Assembly (NCBI GenBank): GCA_016219075.1
Contig: JACRCJ010000214.1
Span: forward strand, 1 to 9,639
Reading direction: 5' to 3'
DNA: 9,639 nucleotides
Source: Deltaproteobacteria bacterium
Lineage (GTDB): Bacteria; Desulfobacterota; GWC2-55-46
Of the stretch, positions 1 to 6,379 are shown piece after piece. A program made the position numbers and the translations under genes. Each line of letters opens with the position of its first letter. Within the stretch, counting starts at the first letter, position 1. Under the pieces are notes generated by a model. It was not told where the DNA came from. It searched no databases and saw only the letters and a program-made list of their open reading frames with translations.

Positions 1-2042
1 ACCATCTGCTCTGAAGTGGCCCCGGCCACCTTATTTATCTTCTCAACGACGCTGAATATGGCCTCGCTGACACGCTTGCTCTCCCTCGACTGCTCCACGG
101 TGGAGAGCTTGACCTTCTCCATGAACTCCCTCATCTGGACCGTGTCTTTGAGTATCTCTCTGGCGGCGTTGGACTGCTCGTTGGCGGCGGTCTTGATGTC
201 GGAGACCATGTGGCTGATCATCTGCGCGACACTGGTTATCTGGCCGGCGCCCTTGGTCTGCTCGATCGTGACCTTCTCTATCATCTTGGCCTTGTCGAAG
301 GACCTCCCGGCGGAATCCAGTATCTTCGTCAGCGCCTCCTGGGCGTCTCTGGACAACCTCACTCCGTCCTCGACCTTCTCGCGGCTCCTCTGCATCGAGT
401 CCACGGCCACGGCGACCTCGCCCTGGACCTGGCCTATAAGTTCCGAGATCTCCTTGGTGGACGCCGTAGTCTTGGTGGCGAGGTCTTTTACCTGGCGGGC
501 CACTACGGCGAACCCCTTGCCGTGGTCGCCGGCCTGAGCCGCCAGAATCGTGGCGTTCAGGGCCAGCAGATGCGTGGTGTCGGCTATGTCGTTGATGACA
601 GTCAGTATCTTGCCGATCTCCTTGGACCTCTCGCCGAGCCTGTTTACGACCAGGGCGGTGGATGAGACCTCCTCGCTTACCTTCTCTATCCCTTCCTTCG
701 TCTTGACGACCGAGGCCATGCCGAGACCCTCGGCGTCTTCCCTGACCTGCTCGGCCAGCTCCGCCTGCTTTCTCGAGTAGGTCTCGACATCCTTTACGGT
801 GGAGCCTATCTCTATGATGGAGGAGACGACCTCTTCGGTCTTCTTGAAGAGCTCGTCGACATGGGAGGCGACCTGGTTTATGGAGATGGCTATCTCGTTT
901 ATGGACGATGTCGTGGATGAGGCCGAGTAGAATAGCTTTTCTATGTTGACCTTCACATCGTCGACCGAGTCGCTCATGGTCTGGGCCGAAGAGGAGACCT
1001 CTTTCGACGAGACGTTCAGGGCCTCGGCCTCCTCGGCCACGGTCTTTATCGAGGCGTCCATCTCCTTTATGGAGGTCGAGGTGTCCTCGGCGGCCTGGAG
1101 CTGTTTGTGGACCGCCTCGATAAGCTCCTTTGATGACGACTCGATCTCCTCTGAGGCCTTGGAGACCGCGCTCGATATGCCGAATATCTCTTTTACCATG
1201 TTCTGCATGCCGTCGACGAACTTGTTGAACCACTTGCCGAGCATGCCTATCTCGTCCTCGGAGGTGATGTCCAGACGCTTTGTTAAGTCCCCCTTGCCCT
1301 CGGCTATCGCCTTGAGCATGTCGACGGTGCGGTCGATGGGCCGCGTTATGACCCCGGTGACAAGGAGGCCCAGAAGAAGCGACATGGCCGTGACGGTTAT
1401 GACCCCGTAGAGTATCCACTTGTTCCGTGACCCGGCGAGCGTCCCGTACATCTCGTCGAGCGAGGTCGAGATCATCAGGACCCCCCTGGCGGCCTCATCG
1501 CGGGCGTGGCAGCCGTGGCACTTGGGTTTGGCTACTATCGGCACAAGGTAGGTGAAGTAACTCTTCTCGCCCTCACGCTCGATATAGGAGACGGCGGTCT
1601 TGTCGCCCCCGGTGAACTTCTGGAGAGCCTTTTTGAACTCGGGGTTGTGTATCCCCTGGGCGACATTGTTGAGCCTGTTGGCATGGTCGGCTGTCCACTC
1701 GGGCTTTATCTCGCCGAACTCGGCCTTGACATCGTCGAGGGTCTTGTAGTCGTTAAAGGCCTCCTCTACCCCGTTGGACCGTATGAGCTGCACCCTTTCA
1801 ACGCCCTTGATGGTCCTCAGGCCCTCGATGAGGAAACGCGGCATGTCGGCCCTCTCATCGAGCATGTCCTTGTAGATAGTATGAAGGATCGGCTGGGCCA
1901 TAAGCTCGCTCGCCTTCATCCTCTCCCTCAGCAGGCTCTTCTCCTCCTCCTTGATTACGAGAAAGACGAGCACGCCGAGGCCCAGGAGCGTGAGCCCGAT
2001 GGTCAAGTTCAGGATTTTTCCTTTAAGGCCCTGACGGAACAT
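1..2042 (-). CDS. Methyl-accepting chemotaxis protein with periplasmic heme-c (CxxCH) sensor domain, C-terminus cut by window edge
   Basis: Membrane chemoreceptor that should signal to CheA/CheW. The frame is open from an ATG at 2042 to the window edge (680 codons, no stop reached). The start has GGAG at 2048-2051, 5 nt away. Visible order: TM1 about 11-30; periplasmic domain about 31-208; TM2 about 209-232; HAMP about 233-286 (EGKGDLTKRL, EDEIGML); long coiled-coil signalling domain. The hairpin tip is recognisable at 492-512 (LLALNATILAAQAGDHGKGF), followed by AVVARQVKDLA. The periplasmic domain contains C175-H-G-C178-H179, the c-type heme attachment motif, just before the RGVLMIS strand and TM2, so heme would be attached outside the cytoplasm. 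Known Geobacter chemoreceptors carry c-heme PAS-like sensors; assignment to that fold is inference. Redox, NO/CO or O2 sensing is possible but not shown. The methyl-accepting function is certain from the tip; the ligand is unknown. Confidence 0.95.
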   Translation of the reverse strand, partial: MFRQGLKGKILNLTIGLTLLGLGVLVFLVIKEEEKSLLRERMKASELMAQPILHTIYKDMLDERADMPRFLIEGLRTIKGVERVQLIRSNGVEEAFNDYKTLDDVKAEFGEIKPEWTADHANRLNNVAQGIHNPEFKKALQKFTGGDKTAVSYIEREGEKSYFTYLVPIVAKPKCHGCHARDEAARGVLMISTSLDEMYGTLAGSRNKWILYGVITVTAMSLLLGLLVTGVITRPIDRTVDMLKAIAEGKGDLTKRLDITSEDEIGMLGKWFNKFVDGMQNMVKEIFGISSAVSKASEEIESSSKELIEAVHKQLQAAEDTSTSIKEMDASIKTVAEEAEALNVSSKEVSSSAQTMSDSVDDVKVNIEKLFYSASSTTSSINEIAISINQVASHVDELFKKTEEVVSSIIEIGSTVKDVETYSRKQAELAEQVREDAEGLGMASVVKTKEGIEKVSEEVSSTALVVNRLGERSKEIGKILTVINDIADTTHLLALNATILAAQAGDHGKGFAVVARQVKDLATKTTASTKEISELIGQVQGEVAVAVDSMQRSREKVEDGVRLSRDAQEALTKILDSAGRSFDKAKMIEKVTIEQTKGAGQITSVAQMISHMVSDIKTAANEQSNAAREILKDTVQMREFMEKVKLSTVEQSRESKRVSEAIFSVVEKINKVAGATSEQM
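1506..1520 (-). other. Heme-c attachment motif CxxCH of the chemoreceptor
   Basis: Codons 175-179 read C-H-G-C-H. The two Cys would form thioethers with heme and H179 would be the proximal ligand. The motif lies between the two membrane segments, so it is placed for periplasmic cytochrome c maturation. It is the only CxxCH in the visible protein, so a single heme per subunit is expected. Confidence 0.8.
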
Positions 2043-2176
2043 TTAAACTCCGTTGAGGAAGATAACCAGCAAAGAGGCCGCCTGAGATGGCTTTTCAAAC
2101 CAAAAGACCGGACAAAAGGCGCGGCCGGAAAGGGTCAGAACAGGTTTTAAGAAGACCTGGTTCGGAAAATACAGGC

Positions 2177-2205
2177 AATATAATACCTTAGGGCGATATT
2201 ATATT
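2177..2205. repeat. AT-rich inverted repeat in the chemoreceptor leader
   Basis: Perfect 9-bp arms, AATATAATA (2177-2185) and TATTATATT (2197-2205), flank an 11-nt centre that itself holds CCT-T-AGG. The element starts about 9 nt inside the predicted chemoreceptor transcript. It could be a protein-binding site or an early leader hairpin. Each arm contains TATAAT, one on each strand, but neither has a matching -35 box. Confidence 0.5.
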
Positions 2206-2220
2206 ACTTTTGGAACTTGA

Positions 2221-2249
2221 ATTCTATTAAAACCTGACAATCGTGTCAA
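2221..2249 (-). promoter_or_regulatory. Sigma-70-type promoter of the chemoreceptor gene
   Basis: On the minus strand, TTGACA (2249-2244, perfect -35), a 17-nt spacer and TAGAAT (2226-2221, 5 of 6) form a strong promoter. The predicted start is near 2214, giving a leader of about 172 nt before the ATG at 2042. The -35 box lies inside an inverted repeat, TGACA-ATCG-TGTCA at 2235-2248, which could be an operator. No sigma-54 or sigma-28 type element was seen here. Confidence 0.7.
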
Positions 2250-2309
2250 CAAAAAATCGAATCTTTTTACATTCATCCGCGCTTCGTCCCGGGTTTAAGA
2301 GTCAAGGAG

Positions 2310-2629
2310 TTCCGCGCAATAGCTTTCTATCGGTTTTCCGCATGGTTTTCTTTAATCCCTTAATCCTCAGGGGCGCTCGTTTGCCACCGGGTCAAGGAAT
2401 GTTAAAAAATAAACCTCCCCGGAGAAGAGCCCCAAGGTATCTGAAGTCAACCCATGTCACTGTGAAGAAGGTCTTTTGTATTGTTTTTAACAAAACACCA
2501 GGTCCATTGCGCAGTGAATAAAGGAGAGCGAGAGCAAGCCTCTGTATTTATTGCGCGCGAGCTTGCAAGCGACGAGCAATCGCCCCGAGGCGCGCTGTAG
2601 CAAAAAAAGGCCTAATGTATTGCGCGGAA
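2310..2629. repeat. 320-bp segment bounded by 12-bp perfect inverted repeats
   Basis: TTCCGCGCAATA (2310-2321) and its reverse complement TATTGCGCGGAA (2618-2629) face each other across 296 bp without a gene. This resembles a small non-autonomous element or a pair of binding sites. No target-site duplication is visible at the outer edges, so mobility is unproven. Confidence 0.35.
2538..2591. repeat. Nested palindrome centred on GCTTGCAAGC
   Basis: Three roughly concentric inverted repeats: GCCTC/GAGGC (2538-2542, 2587-2591), ATTGC/GCAAT (2550-2554, 2576-2580) and the perfect 10-bp palindrome GCTTGCAAGC (2561-2570). Such a structure could fold as a hairpin in RNA or DNA. Its role is unknown; a dispersed intergenic palindromic repeat is the simplest reading. 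Confidence 0.45.
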
Positions 2630-2657
2630 AGCAACCGGGTAATAACCCGAAGAGAGA

Positions 2658-2692
2658 ATAAAAAAGCCCGCCGGGGCTTTACCCCGGCGGGC
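2658..2692 (-). terminator. Rho-independent terminator of the lipoprotein gene
   Basis: A perfect 11-bp stem GCCCGCCGGGG (2666-2676) pairs with CCCCGGCGGGC (2682-2692) around a 5-nt loop. On the minus strand it is followed by TTTTTTATT. It lies 20 nt after the stop codon of the lipoprotein and is correctly oriented to end that transcript before the chemoreceptor promoter. Confidence 0.92.
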
Positions 2693-2712
2693 GAGACTGG
2701 CGTGGCGCCTCT

Positions 2713-3012
2713 TTACCTCTTTTTCTTTACAGACGGCTTCTTCACGACCGGCTTCTTCACGGACTTGGCCTTGAGCGCCTCCAACTCCTTCTGGGCGGCG
2801 TCCCTTTCAGCGGTGACATTGGCCACCTGGCTCTTAAGGTCGTCGCTCTCCTTCTGAAGCGTGGCCACCTGGTTCTTAAGGTTGTTGTTCTCCTCGGTAA
2901 GGGACGACACCTGCCCCTTGAGCTGCGCGTTCTCCTGCTTCATCGCGGATCCGCAACCGGAGGCAAAAAGCAGCGCCACCAGGACCATGCTTAACAGTCC
3001 GATCTTTTTCAT
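2713..3012 (-). CDS. Small coiled-coil lipoprotein with Lys-rich tail (Lpp-like architecture)
   Basis: A 99-residue secreted lipoprotein of unknown precise function. Residues 1-19 form a signal peptide ending in a lipobox (A17-S-G-C20), so mature C20 should be lipidated. Residues 30-71 are three tandem 14-residue units (xLKxQV... with Leu at every d position and Val alternating with Asn/Ser/Arg at a), predicting a parallel coiled coil. The tail (84-98) is three 5-residue units of the VKKP type, ending KKKR. AAGGAG lies about 7 nt before the ATG. The gene stands alone with its own terminator. The layout, lipid anchor plus helix plus basic C-terminus, recalls Braun's lipoprotein Lpp, but the sequence is not recognisably homologous and the last residue is Arg rather than Lys. 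A structural or wall-binding role is inference. Confidence 0.85.
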   Translation of the reverse strand: MKKIGLLSMVLVALLFASGCGSAMKQENAQLKGQVSSLTEENNNLKNQVATLQKESDDLKSQVANVTAERDAAQKELEALKAKSVKKPVVKKPSVKKKR

Positions 3013-3128
3013 CTCTACTCTCCTTTTATTTTATTTTTGCTCCTGTGAATGGGTATGCCGCTCCGAAGTCCCGTCGCTACCGCGGTGGGTCAAGGAGTGG
3101 CAAATCCAAATGATTTTTCCGTTCCATC

Positions 3129-3160
3129 AAAATTCTACGCCATTTATGGCGGAGAATTTT
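3129..3160. repeat. 32-nt hairpin between response regulator and lipoprotein genes
   Basis: Arms of 14 nt (3129-3142 and 3147-3160) match at 13 of 14 positions around a TTTA loop, with AAAATT/AATTTT at the ends. It lies 112 nt after the response-regulator stop and 116 nt before the lipoprotein start. It could terminate the two-component transcript, since T4 follows on both strands, or be an operator or leader hairpin for the lipoprotein. The AT-rich base and short T run make it a poor classical terminator. Confidence 0.45.
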
Positions 3161-3190
3161 AATCCACGGACAAAGGCTCATCGGTTTTCT

Positions 3191-3220
3191 ATATTAATGC
3201 ATTTAACATACCAATGTGAA
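3191..3220 (-). promoter_or_regulatory. Weak candidate promoter for the lipoprotein
   Basis: On the minus strand, TTCACA (3220-3215, 5 of 6), an 18-nt spacer and TAATAT (3196-3191, 4 of 6). It would start near 3184 and place the 32-nt hairpin inside a leader of about 170 nt. AT-rich context makes a chance match quite possible. Confidence 0.25.
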
Positions 3221-3271
3221 GCACAAAAATAACTTATCTAAAAAAACAAGCACTTATTGCGGCAGGCATAC

Positions 3272-4696
3272 TCAGCGGCCCTCCTGTGATGCCCCTTTTG
3301 GTTTAGGGCTTAACCCTTTTGGTGCAGAATAGGCCTCTTTTTCAATGCCGAACTTATTGAGCCTGTACTGGAGCGTCCTGTAGCTCATCCCCAGGAGACA
3401 CGCGGCCCTGCCGAGGACCCCGTTCGCCTTTATCATGGCCTTTACAAGGAGGTCCCTTTCAAAGTCCTCGAACGAGATACCCTCGTCCGGCAGCTCAAAA
3501 TCCATCTTCCCGAGCGTGATGGGCCGCGTCATGATCTCGGCCGGGAGCGCGTCCTGACCTACGACCTCGCCGTCGGAGAGCAAGAGCGCCCTCTCCAGCA
3601 CGGCCTCGAGCTGGCGGACATTTCCTGGCCAGTTGTAGTTCAAGAGCATGCTCATCGCCTCATCCGACAGGCCCCTTACTTTTTTCTCCGAAGACTCATT
3701 AAACCTTCCGAGGAAAAAAGTGACAAGTTCCGGTATGTCGCTTCTTCTGTCGCGCAGCGCCGGGAGCTTGAAGGAGATGACATTGAGCCTGTAGAAGAGG
3801 TCTTCCCTGAAACGGCCCTGTTTTATCTCGCTGTCGAGGTCCTTGTTCGTGGCGGCTATTATCCTTACATCCACCTTTATCCTGTTCGCCCCGCCGACCC
3901 TTCGGATCTCGCGCTCCTGCAACACCCTTAAGAGCTTCGACTGGAGCGGCAGGGCCATGTCGCCGATCTCGTCCAGGAATATCGTCCCGCCGTCGGCGGC
4001 CTCAAAAAGACCCGTGTTCCTCGCGTACGCTCCGGTAAAGGCGCCCTTCTCGTACCCGAAGAGCTCGGTCTCAAGGAGCGTCTCCGGTATGGCAGCGCAG
4101 TTTATCGCCAGGAAAGGGTGCGGGCTTCTGGGGCTCGCGTAGTGCAGGGCCCTGGCCACGAGTTCCTTGCCCGTGCCGCTCTCCCCGTATATCAGGACCG
4201 TCGCCGAGCTTCCGGAGACCTTCTTTATTATCCTGAAGACCTCCCTCATCTTGCTGTCGGAGCCTATGATGCCTTCCGGTCTGAACTGCTTTTCAAGCTG
4301 CCGCTTCAAGAGGATGTTCTCGCTCAAGAGCCGGGACTTCTCCACGGCCTTGTTCGCTACACCGAGGAGCCTGTCCCTGTCCAGGGGTTTGGTCAGGTAG
4401 TCGAAGGCCCCGAGCCTTATCGCCTCCACCGCCGAGTCTATCGTGCCGTGCGCCGTGACCATCACGACGCTTACGCTCGGCCTCTCCTCCAGGATGCGCT
4501 TGAGGACCCCGTGGCCGTCCATGCCCGGCATCTTGAGGTCCGTTATCACGAGGTCGAAGTTGTTCTTCTGGATCGCTGCGAGGGCCTCGCCCCCTCCCGA
4601 GGCAGTCCCGACGTCGTAGCCCTCGGCCTCGAGGACGGTCTTTAATATCTCCCTCTGCCCCTTCTCATCGTCCACGACAAGTACAGTACCTTCCAT
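3272..4696 (-). CDS. NtrC-family sigma-54-dependent response regulator
   Basis: Two-component transcription activator that drives sigma-54 RNA polymerase open-complex formation when phosphorylated. The 474 residues hold a receiver domain (about 4-118; acidic pair D9/D10, phospho-acceptor D53, T81, K103), an AAA+ domain (about 142-375) with Walker A GESGTGKE (171-178), the sigma-54 contact loop GAFTGA (218-223), Walker B GGTIFLDE (236-243) and the FREDLFYRL arginine region, then a Fis-type helix-turn-helix (about 416-449). A basic, low-complexity tail of about 25 residues follows. It starts 7 nt after the kinase stop codon, with GGAGGTG overlapping the end of the kinase gene, so the two are one operon. 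All key residues are intact. Its targets are not visible: I found no TGGC-N8-TGC-type promoter in the window. Confidence 0.96.
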   Translation of the reverse strand: MEGTVLVVDDEKGQREILKTVLEAEGYDVGTASGGGEALAAIQKNNFDLVITDLKMPGMDGHGVLKRILEERPSVSVVMVTAHGTIDSAVEAIRLGAFDYLTKPLDRDRLLGVANKAVEKSRLLSENILLKRQLEKQFRPEGIIGSDSKMREVFRIIKKVSGSSATVLIYGESGTGKELVARALHYASPRSPHPFLAINCAAIPETLLETELFGYEKGAFTGAYARNTGLFEAADGGTIFLDEIGDMALPLQSKLLRVLQEREIRRVGGANRIKVDVRIIAATNKDLDSEIKQGRFREDLFYRLNVISFKLPALRDRRSDIPELVTFFLGRFNESSEKKVRGLSDEAMSMLLNYNWPGNVRQLEAVLERALLLSDGEVVGQDALPAEIMTRPITLGKMDFELPDEGISFEDFERDLLVKAMIKANGVLGRAACLLGMSYRTLQYRLNKFGIEKEAYSAPKGLSPKPKGASQEGR

Positions 4697-4703
4697 CTTT
4701 CAG

Positions 4704-6158
4704 CTACACCTCCGCGCTTTGAGGCAGGTCCACCGTTACGGTGGTCCCGCTGTCCACAACGCTTGTTATAGATATCGTCCCGCCGTGCTCCTCGACGACC
4801 CTTTTCGTCAGGGCCAGCCCGATACCTATGCCCGTCTCCTTGGTCGTAAAGTACGGGTCGAAGACCTTCCGGATGTTCTCAGGCCCGACCCCGCACCCGG
4901 TGTCCTCTACCGCTACCGAGACCGCTCCGTCATGTGAATAGGCCCTCACGAGGATGGAGCCGCCTTCGGGCATCGCCTGTATTGAGTTTATGAGGATGTT
5001 CAGGAAACATGTCTTTAAATGGCGGTAGTCCGCCTCTACGAAGCACGGAGAGCCCGCAAACTCTTTCTTAAGCGTTATCTTCTGCTCCGAGAGGCTGTCG
5101 AAGAGGAGAGAAAAGGTCTCATCGAGGACAGGCTCCACCTGGAGCCTCTTTAACTGGAGGCGTAGCGGGCGGCCGAAGTCCAGGAAGTTCGTGACCATCC
5201 CGTCGAGCCTCTCTATCTCGGATTTTATGCCGGCCACGGTCGCGGTAAAGCCCTCCCTTTTCCCCGGGTCATCGGGAGAGTAGCTCGCCCGCAGATGGTC
5301 TATGGAGAGGTTTATCAGGTTCAAGGGGTTTCTGACCTCGTGCGCTATCCCCGATGCGAGCGTGCCGATTTTGCTCATGTGCTCGGCCTCCTTGAGGCGC
5401 GATTCGAGTTCCCGGTTCTCGTTGAGCTTGCCGACCATGTCGTTGAAGTTCCTGGTAAGCCTGCCTATCTCGTCGTTCCGGTCCGCCTCAAGCCTGACGG
5501 ACAGGTCGCCGGACGCCACCCTCTGGGCCGCGTCCGCGATTGACTGTATGGGCTCGGAGTACCTTCTTGAGAGGTACATGGCGGCGAGTATCCCGATCGA
5601 GAATATGACGAGCGTGGCCGCAAGCCTGTTGATGTGGTTACCTCTGGCGATATCGGCGAAGTCCTCGAACTGCGTCTCTATGTGTATATATCCGAGAAGT
5701 TCCTTGCCCACGACGACAGGCAGGAGCATGTCGTAGACCTTACGGCCCCCGGCGGTGGTCGTGTACTCGGTGACGTTCCCGATGTTCTTGAAGCTTTCAC
5801 CCTTGACATTGAGCTTCTTTCCGATGAGGCGCGGGTTGGAGCTTGCGATAACGTCTCTTGAGCTGTTGACTACCGAGATGTCCCTGATGCCCTTCTTCTT
5901 AAAGCCTGCGAGCCCCTTGAATGCCTCGATCTCCCCGGCCTCCTTCCCGTTCGCCCTGGACATCTGCTCGATGCTTATCTGAATGGCGGTGGAAAGGTCC
6001 TCGGTGTGGCGCCTGACCTCGTCGATCAGGTCCTTTTCGGCCTGCGCAAAAAGAATAAGGAGGAATACGATGGAAAGAAAACAGAGAGAGACCATCATGA
6101 ACAGGAGCTTGGTCTTGAGGTTCAGGTTGGAAAGTAGGTTGGAAAGCATGTTGCGCAT
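4704..6158 (-). CDS. Membrane sensor histidine kinase (HAMP, HisKA, HATPase), partner of the downstream regulator
   Basis: Inner-membrane kinase of the AtoS/ZraS/NtrB type that would phosphorylate the adjacent regulator. Numbered from the ATG at 6158 (484 residues): TM1 about 18-37; an extracytoplasmic sensor about 41-175, possibly of the Cache/PAS kind; TM2 about 178-197; HAMP about 197-250; HisKA with phospho-acceptor H273 in the motif AHEVRNPL; a C-terminal ATPase with N-box (NILINSIQAM), DTGCGVG and a TTK...GIGIGLAL lid. Start choice is uncertain. A TTG at 6200 would add 14 polar residues but has a poor ribosome site. The ATG at 6158 lies 1 nt after the stop of a possible 7-codon mini-ORF (6160-6183), so coupling is conceivable. 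The ligand is unknown and the sensor has no CxxCH. Confidence 0.93.
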   Translation of the reverse strand: MRNMLSNLLSNLNLKTKLLFMMVSLCFLSIVFLLILFAQAEKDLIDEVRRHTEDLSTAIQISIEQMSRANGKEAGEIEAFKGLAGFKKKGIRDISVVNSSRDVIASSNPRLIGKKLNVKGESFKNIGNVTEYTTTAGGRKVYDMLLPVVVGKELLGYIHIETQFEDFADIARGNHINRLAATLVIFSIGILAAMYLSRRYSEPIQSIADAAQRVASGDLSVRLEADRNDEIGRLTRNFNDMVGKLNENRELESRLKEAEHMSKIGTLASGIAHEVRNPLNLINLSIDHLRASYSPDDPGKREGFTATVAGIKSEIERLDGMVTNFLDFGRPLRLQLKRLQVEPVLDETFSLLFDSLSEQKITLKKEFAGSPCFVEADYRHLKTCFLNILINSIQAMPEGGSILVRAYSHDGAVSVAVEDTGCGVGPENIRKVFDPYFTTKETGIGIGLALTKRVVEEHGGTISITSVVDSGTTVTVDLPQSAEV

Positions 6159-6217
6159 TTTAAACCGGCGTATCTCCGGCCATCCCCGTAAGTAAGACAA
6201 TCAAACTATATCCCTTA

Positions 6218-6246
6218 AAAATATCTCATTTCCACGGACGAATCAA
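6218..6246 (-). promoter_or_regulatory. Candidate promoter of the kinase-regulator operon
   Basis: On the minus strand, TTGATT (6246-6241), a 17-nt spacer and TATTTT (6223-6218), each 4 of 6, would start transcription near 6211. An imperfect palindrome GTATC-C-GATAC (6250-6260) sits just upstream of the -35 box. Confidence 0.4.
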
Positions 6247-6249
6247 TAA

Positions 6250-6260
6250 GTATCCGATAC
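6250..6260. promoter_or_regulatory. Small palindrome in the divergent promoter region
   Basis: GTATC-C-GATAC, 5-bp arms around one base, lies between the minus-strand kinase promoter and the plus-strand endopeptidase promoter. Its position suits an operator acting on the kinase promoter, but an 11-bp palindrome can arise by chance. Confidence 0.3.
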
Positions 6261-6292
6261 GCGCTTTTTTTAAAAACCGGTCAAACAAGGCG

Positions 6293-6321
6293 TTGACACA
6301 AAACGGCTTCTGTGCTAAACT
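6293..6321 (+). promoter_or_regulatory. Sigma-70-type promoter of the endopeptidase-transpeptidase pair
   Basis: TTGACA (6293-6298, perfect), a 17-nt spacer and TAAACT (6316-6321, 4 of 6) predict a start near 6328 and a leader of about 52 nt. A T7A5 tract at 6265-6276 lies upstream where an UP element could sit. Confidence 0.75.
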
Positions 6322-6379
6322 GCGCAACTTCTGATAAAATCTCGTCTACTCTTCCACTCAACCCCATGCGGAGTACGGT

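Larger units (their letters stand above)
2250..2657. other. Gene-free region with short repeats and palindromes
   Basis: About 400 bp between the chemoreceptor promoter and the lipoprotein terminator. I see no convincing gene on either strand; the longest plus-strand frame (2243-2521, GTG start) has no ribosome site or protein-like character. The stretch holds three plus-strand ATTGCGC copies (2506, 2550, 2619) and one inverted copy (in 2310-2321), a nested palindrome around 2565, a short CGGGT-AATA-ACCCG hairpin at 2636-2649, and GTCAAGGA at 2301 and 2391, which recurs at 3089 outside this stretch. Confidence 0.6.

Noticed and set aside
43..1419. A 458-codon minus-strand open frame inside the chemoreceptor
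   Set aside because: It is a shifted frame of the chemoreceptor coding strand, very rich in Arg, Gly and His, with no recognisable domain; the overlapping frame has clear HAMP and MCP signalling motifs.
2177..2205. Back-to-back promoters from the two TATAAT sequences
   Set aside because: Neither strand has a -35-like hexamer or extended TG at suitable spacing, whereas TTGACA-17-TAGAAT lies just upstream.
2043..2214. c-di-GMP (GEMM) riboswitch in the chemoreceptor leader
   Set aside because: Such riboswitches often precede chemoreceptor and cytochrome genes in delta-type bacteria, but the conserved CACGCAAAG-type core is absent from the leader.
2243..2521. Possible 92-residue plus-strand gene with a GTG start
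   Set aside because: Its start sits in the -35 box of the minus-strand promoter, it has no ribosome site, and its translation looks like random low-complexity basic sequence.
2301..3098. GTCAAGGA repeated at 2301, 2391 and 3089 as a promoter or operator family
   Set aside because: On the minus strand it gives TCCTTGAC, like a -35 box, but no -10 box follows at 15-19 nt in any of the three copies; only three short matches, so chance is possible.
3013..3271. Sigma-54 promoter controlled by the neighbouring NtrC-type regulator
   Set aside because: A TGGC occurs near 3099 but the required GC 10 nt after GG is missing; no other site fits on either strand.
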